64,000 nt of DNA from Actinacidiphila sp. DG2A-62 (GTDB lineage: Bacteria > Actinomycetota > Actinomycetes > Streptomycetales > Streptomycetaceae): assembly GCF_035825295.1 (NCBI RefSeq), contig NZ_JAYMGI010000002.1, positions 868,001 to 932,000 on the forward strand. Reading direction: 5' to 3'. Positions 1 to 7,146 of the stretch are shown here, piece by piece. Position numbers and translations under genes: made by a program. The notes under the pieces were generated by a model. It made no database searches. It saw only the letters and a program-made list of their open reading frames with translations, and was not told the origin of the DNA. Within the stretch, counting starts at the first letter, position 1; every line of letters starts with the position of its first letter.

Positions 1-1
1 C

Positions 2-640
2 CGCATCCCGCTCGGGCCGGACCGGGGCACCGGCCTGGGCAAGCCGCTGAAGCTGCTCAACCGGCCGGTGCGCGAGCGGATCCCGGTGATGATCGCCGCG
101 ACCGGGCCGAAGAACACCGCGCTGGCGGCGGAGATCGCCGAAGCGTGGGAGCCGATCTTCTTCCACCCCGAGCGCGCTGGGGAGGTCTTCGGCGCCGCCC
201 TCGGCGAGGGCGGGGCCCGGCGCGACCCGGCGCTCGGCGAGCTGCAGGTCCACGTGGACGTGCCGGCCGCGCTGGGCGACGACGTGGCCGACGCCCTGGA
301 CGCCGCCCGGCTGCGGCTGGCGCACTACATCGGCGGGATGGGCGCCCGCGGCCGCAACTTCTACTTCGACCTGGCCTGCCGCTACGGGCACGGCGACGCC
401 GCGACGCGCATCCAGGACCTGTACCTGGACGGCCGGCGGCGCGAGGCCGCGGCGGCGGTGCCGGACTCCCTGGTGCGCGGCGTGTCGCTGATCGGGTCGC
501 CCGCCGAGGCGGCCGACCGCATCGCCGCGTTCGCGGCGGCCGGGGTCACCACGCTGTCGCTGAGCCCGATGGGCCGGGCGGCCGGCAGCCGCGAGGGGCG
601 GCTGCGGCTGGTCGAACAGGTCGCCGCGCTGGCCGGCTGA
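2..640 (+). CDS. LLM class F420-dependent oxidoreductase, C-terminal part (5' end outside window)
   Basis: The reading frame is open from the first bases and ends at TGA 638-640, so only the last ~212 residues are present. The stretch RIPVMIAATGPKN followed by a block on residence in the active site (AEIAEAWEPIFF) and the C-terminal SLIGSPAEAADRI and GVTTLSLSPM segments match the bacterial luciferase-like TIM barrel (LLM) family that uses reduced F420 as hydride donor. The substrate cannot be read from the sequence. The acyl-CoA dehydrogenase follows 46 bases downstream on the same strand, so the two may be co-transcribed and act on a shared acyl substrate (inference). Confidence 0.85.
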   Translation, partial: RIPLGPDRGTGLGKPLKLLNRPVRERIPVMIAATGPKNTALAAEIAEAWEPIFFHPERAGEVFGAALGEGGARRDPALGELQVHVDVPAALGDDVADALDAARLRLAHYIGGMGARGRNFYFDLACRYGHGDAATRIQDLYLDGRRREAAAAVPDSLVRGVSLIGSPAEAADRIAAFAAAGVTTLSLSPMGRAAGSREGRLRLVEQVAALAG

Positions 641-686
641 CCGCGAGTGGCCGCCCGCGGGCCGGCCGGAAGGAGCGCTGGGTCCG

Positions 687-1857
687 ATGGAGCGCGGACT
701 GTTCGACGAGGACCACGAGGCGTACCGGAAAACCGTGCGGGCGTTCCTGGACCGCGAGGTGGTGCCCGGCTACCAGACGTGGGAGGAGCAGGGCCTGATC
801 CCGCGCGAGGTGTGGCGGGTGGCCGGCCGGCAGGGGATCATCGGCCTGTCGGCGCCGGAGGAGCTGGGCGGCGCGGGCGAGTCCGACTACCGCTACCGGG
901 TGGTGGTCGCCGAGGAGATCGCCGCCGTAGCCGCCACCTCGCTGGGCGCGGGCCTCGGCGTGCAGGACGACATCGTGCTGCCCTACCTGCTGGATCTGGG
1001 CACCGAGGAGCAGCGGCGACGCTGGGTGCCGGGGCTGGCGGCCGGCGAGCTGATCGGGGCGATCGCGATGACCGAGCCGGACGCGGGCAGCGACCTGCGC
1101 GGCATCCGCACCCGCGCGGTGCCCGACGGCGACGGCTGGGTGCTCAGCGGGCAGAAGACGTTCATCAGCAACGGCGTCCACGCCGACGTGGCGGTGGTGG
1201 CGGCCAGGATCGGGGCGGCCGACGGCTCGGAGGGTCCGGGTGGTCCGGGCGGGGGCGGCTTCGGCCTCTTCGTCGTCGAGCGCGGCGATCCGGGCTTCCG
1301 GCGCGGCCGCAAACTGGCCAAGGTCGGACTGCGTGCCCAGGACACCGCGGAGCTGTTCTTCGACGACGTGCCGCTGCCGGCGCTGGCTGCTCGGGACGCC
1401 CGGCCGCGGCCTGGCTCATCTCATGGAGCGGCTGCCGCTGGAACGGCTGTCGGTCGCGGTGCAGGCCCTCGCCTCGGCCACCGCGGTCCACCGCACGACC
1501 GTCCGCCACTGCTTCAGTCGCCGCGCCTTCGGCCGGCCCATCGGCGACTTCCAGCACATCCGCTTCGTGCTCGCCGAGACGGCCACCGAGCTGGACGTCA
1601 CGCGCGCCTACGTGGACCGCGCGGTGCTCGCCCTCAACGACGGCGCGCTGGGCGCGGTCGACGCCGCCAAGGCCAAGTGGTGGGCCACCGAGCTGCACAA
1701 GCGGGTCGTCGACGCCTGCGTCCAACTGCACGGCGGCATGGGATACATGCTGGAGCACCCGGTCGCGCGCGCGTTCGTCGACGCACGGGTGCAGACGGTC
1801 TACGCCGGGACGACGGAGATCATGAAGGAGATCATCGGCCGCGACCTGGCGGGCTGA
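687..1857 (+). pseudogene. Acyl-CoA dehydrogenase, frame broken near 1385
   Basis: FAD-dependent alpha,beta-dehydrogenation of an acyl-CoA. The N-terminal part (from ATG 687, preceded by GGAAGGAG) carries the FAD-binding AMTEPDAGSDL and SGQKTFISNG motifs up to FFDDVPLPA. The C-terminal part (GRGLAHLMERLPLERL, RRAFGRPIGDFQHIR, LHGGMGYMLEHPVAR, VYAGTTEIMKEIIGRD) continues in the next frame to TGA 1855-1857. One extra base around 1381-1391 explains the shift; together the parts give the usual ~390 residues. The C-terminal motif reads YAGT rather than the YEGT of medium-chain enzymes, so the catalytic base would lie elsewhere, as in the isovaleryl/long-chain type. It could be a functional gene with a sequencing error or a recent pseudogene. 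Confidence 0.85.
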
Positions 1858-1914
1858 CCGGCCGCCGGGGCGGCCGACCGACCCGGCCCGGTGGCGGGAC
1901 CTCGGCCGCGCCGC

Positions 1915-1952
1915 GGGCGCCGCCGGACCGGGCATCCGGTCCGGCGGCGCCC
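1915..1952. terminator. Bidirectional hairpin between convergent genes
   Basis: A perfect 17-bp inverted repeat (1915-1931 and 1936-1952) with the four-base loop GCAT sits between the stop of the acyl-CoA dehydrogenase on the plus strand and the stop of the LAL regulator on the minus strand. There is no clear U-tract, as is common in high-GC actinomycetes. Confidence 0.7.
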
Positions 1953-1958
1953 GTCCGG

Positions 1959-4931
1959 TCAGCTGGCGTGGTACTGCGCCGGCGCCTCGGGAAGCGCCTC
2001 ACCGCCGGGGGGCGGCTCGGTGGCCAGGGGCAGCAGGGCCAGCTGGTCGCGGCGGGTGACGTTGAGCTTGCGGTAGATCCTGGTGAGGTGCTGCTCCACC
2101 GTGCTGACGGTGATGAACAGCTTCCTCGCGATCTGACGGTTGCTCATCCCGCGCGCGGCGAGGACCGCCACGCGCTGCTCGGCCCGGCTCAACGGCACCG
2201 GCCGCGGCATGTCGGCCCGCGCCGCGCCCAGGGCCGACGCCTCGGCACGGACCTGCGCCCCGGCGCCGGACGGCGCGGTGGGCGGTGTGTCGGCAGGCGG
2301 TGGGCCGGCCGACGGCGCCGCCTCGCCGCGCGGGGCGGGCACCAGGGTCCGGCCGCGCGTCCCGTTCTCCGCGCCGCCGCGCACCGGCTCGACGGCGGTG
2401 CGGTCGAGCCCGAGCAGCCGCACCTCGCTGCGACCGCCGATCCGTTGGGCCCGGCGCAGCACGTCCCGGGCCTGGCCCCCGCGACCGGCCCGGTCCAGCG
2501 CCCGGCCGAGGTCGGCCGCGGCGTGCGCCAGTTCCAGCGTCTTCTCGCTCTCCTCCAGCACCCCGACGGCCTGTTCGAGCAGCGCCACCGCGCGCTCCGG
2601 GTCGTCCTCCGCGGCGGCCAGCAGCCGCAGCGCCTGGGCCTGCTCCTCGTGCTGGCCGGGGGCGCTGAGGGAGGACTGCTCCCGGGCCAGCTTCCTGGCG
2701 TCGGCGCGGCGGCCGAGCGCCAGCAGGCTGCGGGCCGCGTCGGCGCGCCAGGACACCGGCTCCACGCCCCACTCGGCGACCCGGTCCCCCAGCCGCCGGA
2801 AGTCGTGCAGGGCGGCCTCGTAGCGCCCGGCGGCGTGGTGGTAGCGGCCGCGGGCCCGCAGGTAGTACATCCCGACGGTGGTCGTGAACGTCGCCTCCGG
2901 CACCGGCACCTGCAGGAAGGCGCGCACCTCGTCCAGCCGGTCCAGCTCGGTGTAGGCCTGGATCAGCACGCCCAGCGGCAGTCCCACGCCGATCCCCCAG
3001 CCGCGGGTGGACATCGAGTCCAGCGCCGCCCTGGCGTCCTCGGCGGCGCCCAGCACGTCACCGCGCTGCAGCGCGGCCAGGGCCTCCGCGGTGCGGAAGA
3101 ACGCCCCCCAACTGGTCGCGCCCTGGGCCTCGGCCTCGGCGCGCAGCCGCGCCGACCACTGCCCGGCCATCGCCAGCCGGCCGTTGCGCAGCAGCACCAT
3201 GACCGCCAGCAGGGACAGGCCGACGGTCCGCTCGCGCAGCGGGTGCTCGTGCAGGTACTTCTCGGCGATGCCGGCGGACTGCCGGGACGGCGGTTCGTTC
3301 ATGCCGCTGCGCAGCCGCAGGTAGGTCTCCAGCAGCGGGGACGGGCCGCCCGACTCCGCGGACCCGGCGCCGTGGCCGTCGATCCCGTCGGGGAACAGCT
3401 CGCCGGCGAGCCCGGGGAACAGACAGCTGAGGAAGATGCCCAGGAGCATCGAGCTGACCGAGCGCTGGTCGGAGACGAGTGTGGCGCGCCGCATCGCGGC
3501 GCGCCACACGTCCAGGGCTCCGGTGACGTCCCCGGACCACAACAGCAGTCCGACCGGCGCCAGGCTGTCCTGGCTGGTCAGATGGCCCGCGTCGGCCGCG
3601 GCTCGCAGCGCGGGCAGCCGGCGCAGCGCCGTCTCCGGGTCGATCCGCCACTCCGCCCGGGCCATCCGGGCCAGCACCGCGGCCAGTTGCCGTTCGTCCG
3701 GGCCCAGTTGTCTCACCCGGCGCAGCAGGCTGACGGCCGGCCCCACCGTGCCCTCGCCGAGGGCCTGTTCCGCGCCCTGGAGCAGGAAGGACACCAGCGC
3801 GTGGTCGGTCACCTCCACCGTCGCGATCTGCTGCGCGACGGTGGCGGCGTCCGCGCCGACCGCGTAGAGCAGGGCGCCGGCCCTGCTCTGCAGGGCGGCC
3901 AGCAGCTCGGGCGCGGTGTCCGCGAGCACCGCGGCGCGCGCCTCGGGGTGCCGGAAGCGGCCCTCGTGGATCACGCCGGTCTGCTCCAGTAAGGTGACCG
4001 CCCGGCAGACCGAGCCGATGTCGATGCCCATGAGCTCGGCCACCCGCTCGCCGCAGGCGTTCTCACCCAGCACGGCGAGCGCGCGGGCGACGTCGAGGAC
4101 GAGCGGGTCGCTGCGGTGCAGGCAGCTCAGCAGCGCGTGGGTGAACGCCATGCCGACGAAGGGTCGCGCGGTCGTGCTGCGGCGCTCCGCCTCGCCCCGG
4201 CCGCGCCAGTCCTCGATCAGCGCGTGCAGCAGCAGTGGGTTGCCGCCGCTCACCGCGTACCAGTGCGGCACCGCCTCGCGCGCGGCCCGGTCGCCGAAGT
4301 GCTCGGTCAGCAGCTCCGCCACCCCGGCCTCGGACAGCGGTCCCAGGGCGATGCGCCGGGTGGGGAACTCCGAGGGGAACTCGGCCCGGAACAACGGCGT
4401 CGCGGCGCGCAGCCGCGGTGACTCGGTGAGCACCATCAGCACCGGGACGCGGGCCAGCCGCCGCAGCAGGACGGCGAGACAGTGCAGGGACGGCGCGTCC
4501 GCGTAGTGCACGTCGTCGATGGTGATCAGCACCGGCCGGCCGGCGCCCTCCAGCAGGTCGAGCATGGTGGCGCAGAGGCGGTGGAAGGCGTAGATGGCGT
4601 CCTGGCCGACGGTGTCGGGTTCGAACCGCCGGGAGGTGCCGAGCGTCTGCAGCAGATTGTCCATCCGCGTGCTGTCGGCCTCGGGTATGTCCGGCGTCCG
4701 CAGCATCTGCCGCAGGACGGCGGTGGGCATGCGGTGCTCGGCCCGTGAGGCGGCGGCGCTCAGATGGACGGCGCCGGCGCGCACGGCCTGCTCCGCGAAG
4801 AGGCGCAGCAGTTCGGTCTTCCCGCTCGCGACCGCGCCGCTGATGATGGCAACCTGTCGTCTTCCCTCCAGTGTTTCGGTGAACAGTCGATTCAGCATGG
4901 CCAGATGGTGGTCTCGCTCGAACAGCATCAT
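1959..4931 (-). CDS. LAL-family LuxR transcriptional regulator with AAA ATPase domain
   Basis: 990 residues. I chose ATG 4931 because GGGAGAA lies nine bases upstream; the open frame extends further 5' without a good ribosome site. An N-terminal P-loop ATPase is visible: Walker A GAVASGKT at residues 32-39 and Walker B VLITIDDVHY near residue 143, followed by helical TPR-like repeats. The C-terminal ~65 residues form a LuxR helix-turn-helix (LSRAEQRVAVLAARGMSN, then VSTVEQHLTRIYRKLNV). This is the architecture of large ATP-binding LuxR regulators such as MalT and many pathway-specific activators of antibiotic clusters. Codon 314 (3992-3990) is TTA, the rare leucine codon read by the bldA tRNA, so translation is probably limited to late development (inference from Streptomyces). 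The target is unknown; neighbouring ABM and LLM genes are candidates. Confidence 0.9.
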   Translation of the reverse strand: MMLFERDHHLAMLNRLFTETLEGRRQVAIISGAVASGKTELLRLFAEQAVRAGAVHLSAAASRAEHRMPTAVLRQMLRTPDIPEADSTRMDNLLQTLGTSRRFEPDTVGQDAIYAFHRLCATMLDLLEGAGRPVLITIDDVHYADAPSLHCLAVLLRRLARVPVLMVLTESPRLRAATPLFRAEFPSEFPTRRIALGPLSEAGVAELLTEHFGDRAAREAVPHWYAVSGGNPLLLHALIEDWRGRGEAERRSTTARPFVGMAFTHALLSCLHRSDPLVLDVARALAVLGENACGERVAELMGIDIGSVCRAVTLLEQTGVIHEGRFRHPEARAAVLADTAPELLAALQSRAGALLYAVGADAATVAQQIATVEVTDHALVSFLLQGAEQALGEGTVGPAVSLLRRVRQLGPDERQLAAVLARMARAEWRIDPETALRRLPALRAAADAGHLTSQDSLAPVGLLLWSGDVTGALDVWRAAMRRATLVSDQRSVSSMLLGIFLSCLFPGLAGELFPDGIDGHGAGSAESGGPSPLLETYLRLRSGMNEPPSRQSAGIAEKYLHEHPLRERTVGLSLLAVMVLLRNGRLAMAGQWSARLRAEAEAQGATSWGAFFRTAEALAALQRGDVLGAAEDARAALDSMSTRGWGIGVGLPLGVLIQAYTELDRLDEVRAFLQVPVPEATFTTTVGMYYLRARGRYHHAAGRYEAALHDFRRLGDRVAEWGVEPVSWRADAARSLLALGRRADARKLAREQSSLSAPGQHEEQAQALRLLAAAEDDPERAVALLEQAVGVLEESEKTLELAHAAADLGRALDRAGRGGQARDVLRRAQRIGGRSEVRLLGLDRTAVEPVRGGAENGTRGRTLVPAPRGEAAPSAGPPPADTPPTAPSGAGAQVRAEASALGAARADMPRPVPLSRAEQRVAVLAARGMSNRQIARKLFITVSTVEQHLTRIYRKLNVTRRDQLALLPLATEPPPGGEALPEAPAQYHAS

Positions 4932-5400
4932 CGAAGCGTTTCTCCCAGAGTGAGGCCCAGCCTGCGCGGAGCCCCCGCTACGCGTGGCAGAGTGTGCAGC
5001 AGGTTCCCGTGCACTGGACTCAGGTCGATCGATGCATACCAACGGGCCTTGGCCCCCGTGTTGGTCCTTCAGTCGTTTCAAATGCAACTGTAGCAACGCG
5101 CGCAGCCAGGTCCGGCTTTCTCCCGGACGTTTACAGGCTTTTGACGCGCCAAAACCGGAAGCACTCGATCAAAGTATGAGGTGACAGACGCGCGGGGACC
5201 GGGCAGCCCAGGGCGCGAGCCTCGCAACATAGGGGTTTTTCTGGAGCTCTAGGGGTGTTCCGGCGGGCGCGCCGGGCATGACGTGAAACATCCCGGCGCC
5301 CGGGGGCCGAGGACTGGACCCGCGTACAGCGGCAGACCCGAGTCCGGCGGCCGTGCATCCGGTATACGATCCGTGACCGTCGTCCTTGCGGCCACAGCGG
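4932..5400. promoter_or_regulatory. Upstream region of the LAL regulator
   Basis: No gene is seen in this stretch. It is less GC-rich than its surroundings at 5055-5100 and 5220-5260. Two copies of the heptamer TAGGGGT lie 20 bp apart (5230-5236 and 5250-5256), and GGGCCTTGGCCC forms a palindrome at 5044-5055. These are plausible regulator binding sites for the minus-strand LAL gene, but no promoter hexamers could be fixed with confidence. Confidence 0.35.
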
Positions 5401-5445
5401 AACGGCCCCGCCGCACCCGGGTCGTCCGGGTGCGGCGGGGCCGTT
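5401..5445 (-). terminator. Terminator of the ABM gene
   Basis: A perfect 20-bp inverted repeat (5401-5420 and 5426-5445) with a five-base loop, GTCGT. It lies 20 bases beyond the 3' end of the minus-strand ABM gene and should form a very stable RNA hairpin. Confidence 0.8.
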
Positions 5446-5464
5446 CGCGGCGGTGCCGCCGGCC

Positions 5465-5767
5465 TCAGCCGGTGTAGTGGGAAAGCACTTCGAAGTACGC
5501 CGACTCGGGCGCCTGGACCCAGAACGGGTCAAGCAGGTTCTTCCACTGGCCGTAGAGGTCCGAGCCGCGGAATTCGGCGACCGCCTGCTCGTCCGTCGCC
5601 CAGGCGAGAATGAGCAGATACCCGCCGGTCGCCTTGGTTTCCCGGAGAAGGTCCACGAACTGGAATCCGGCGGCCTTGGCGACGACCTCCTGAGCCTCAG
5701 TGAAAGCCCTCTCGAATTTCTGCTGCTGGTCCGGCTTCACCGAAAGGAGTGCGTGTTCGATCAGCAT
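5465..5767 (-). CDS. Antibiotic biosynthesis monooxygenase (ABM) domain protein
   Basis: 100 residues from ATG 5767 (AGAGGA upstream). The protein is a single ferredoxin-like ABM fold: MLIEHALLSVKPDQQQKF, a central helix EAQEVVAKAAGF, the strand GGYLLILAWATDEQAV, and the FRGSDLYGQWKNLL block ending in a hydrophobic strand. Such dimeric small proteins are cofactor-free quinone-forming monooxygenases or simple stress proteins; residues that would fix the substrate are not evident. It reads towards the LAL regulator on the same strand but is separated from it by a strong terminator, and it is divergent from the F420 enzyme that starts at 6052. Confidence 0.75.
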   Translation of the reverse strand: MLIEHALLSVKPDQQQKFERAFTEAQEVVAKAAGFQFVDLLRETKATGGYLLILAWATDEQAVAEFRGSDLYGQWKNLLDPFWVQAPESAYFEVLSHYTG

Positions 5768-6051
5768 CGCCAAAAATCCTCTGCGCTGGGTGTTCCGTAC
5801 GGAGAAGACCACGCGGCCTCTTTCACGCCGCATGCTCCTCGTCCATGGTCGAGCGAAAAGCAGCACAAGGGAAGAAGGCACATTGATGTCACAGGGTTAC
5901 CAGCCTGTGCCCCCAGCATGTGCCGGGCACGCGGCGTCCGGTCTGCCCTGTCCAGGTGACGCGGTGGGGAGCGGCGGTGTGGCGGCTGCCGGTCGGGGTA
6001 CCCGCTTGCCACCGTGAATCGCGGGCGGACGACCGACAGAATCGAGGAAGC

Positions 6052-7032
6052 GTGCAGATCGGCTACAAACTGGCCTCCGAGGCGTTCGGCCCGGAAGAGC
6101 TGGTACGGCAGGCGGTGCTCGCCGAACGGGCCGGGTTCGATTTCGTGGAGATGAGCGACCATTTCCACCCGTGGCTGGACGCGCAGGGTCACTCGCCGTT
6201 CACCTGGACGGTGCTGGGCACGATCGCGGCCAGGACCGAGCGCATCGGGCTGGCCACCGGCGTCACCTGCCCCACCGTCCGTTACCACCCGGCGATCATC
6301 GCTCAGGCCGCCGCGACGCTGGCGCTGCTCTCCGACGGCCGCTTCACCCTCGGCGTGGGCGCCGGCGAACGGCTCAACGAGCACGTCGTCGGGCCCGGCT
6401 TCCCCGGCTCGGTGCCGGAGCGGCACGCGCGGCTGCGCGAGGCGCTGGAGATCATCCGGCTGCTGTGGCGCGGCGGTTACCAGTCGTACCGGGGCGCCCA
6501 CCTGACGCTGGACGACGCCCGCGTCTTCGACCTGCCGTCCCGACTGCCGCCGATCGCGGTGGCGGCCGGCGGCAAGGAGGCGGCGCGGCTGGCCGCCGAA
6601 CTCGGCGACGGTCTGTTCGCGACCGAGCCCCGCGGCGACCTCGTCGAGACGTTCCGGGAGGCCGGCGGCAGCGGGCCGCGCTACGCCGAGGTGCCCGTGG
6701 CCTGGGCGGGCGACGAGCACACCGCCGCGCAGGCGGCGCTGAAGACGTCGCGGTGGGCGGTGACCGGCTGGAAGGTGATGAGCGAGCTGCCCAACCCGGC
6801 GAACTTCGAGGCCGCGTCCGCCACGGTGCGCGAGGAGGACATGCTGTCCCAGTTCGCGTGCGGGAACGATCCGGCGCGGTACGTCGAGGTGGCGCGGCCG
6901 TTCGCGGACGCCGGGTTCGACCACCTGGTGATGCAGAACGCCGGCCCCGACCCCGACGGGTTCATCGACTTCTACCGCTGGGAACTCGACCATCGGCTGC
7001 GGGCGCTCACGCCGTCGGGCGCCGCCGCCTGA
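6052..7032 (+). CDS. F420-dependent LLM oxidoreductase, glucose-6-phosphate dehydrogenase-like (TIGR03557-type)
   Basis: 326 residues from GTG 6052 with GAGGAAG just upstream; the open frame starts earlier but has no ribosome site. The N-terminus (IGYKLASEAFGPEELVRQA, then FVEMSDHFHPWLDAQGHSPF and WTVLGTIAART) is characteristic of the F420-dependent G6PDH family, and the GVGAGERLNEHV loop follows. Family members reduce F420 with a sugar phosphate or other alcohol. Whether this is a true Fgd or one of the many paralogues cannot be decided here. It stands alone between the divergent ABM gene and the convergent NB-ARC regulator. Confidence 0.85.
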   Translation: MQIGYKLASEAFGPEELVRQAVLAERAGFDFVEMSDHFHPWLDAQGHSPFTWTVLGTIAARTERIGLATGVTCPTVRYHPAIIAQAAATLALLSDGRFTLGVGAGERLNEHVVGPGFPGSVPERHARLREALEIIRLLWRGGYQSYRGAHLTLDDARVFDLPSRLPPIAVAAGGKEAARLAAELGDGLFATEPRGDLVETFREAGGSGPRYAEVPVAWAGDEHTAAQAALKTSRWAVTGWKVMSELPNPANFEAASATVREEDMLSQFACGNDPARYVEVARPFADAGFDHLVMQNAGPDPDGFIDFYRWELDHRLRALTPSGAAA

Positions 7033-7059
7033 CCGCCGCGCGCGGGGCGGGCGGCGGTC
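7031..7059. terminator. Hairpin at the end of the F420 enzyme gene
   Basis: GACCGCCGC (7031-7039) and GCGGCGGTC (7051-7059) form a 9-bp stem with an 11-base loop overlapping the stop codon, between two convergent genes. It is a candidate terminator with no U-tract. Confidence 0.45.
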
Positions 7060-7146
7060 ACGACCGGGAGGCGTCGAGGGCGTAGGCAGGAACCGGGAGG
7101 CGCCGGCACCGGGGCGGAAGGCTCCCGCGTCGCGCCGACGCCGACG

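Noticed and set aside
1858..3992. Continuation of the acyl-CoA dehydrogenase frame far beyond its natural end
   Set aside because: The extension is antisense to the LAL regulator and appears only because of the frame break; the family C-terminus is in the neighbouring frame.
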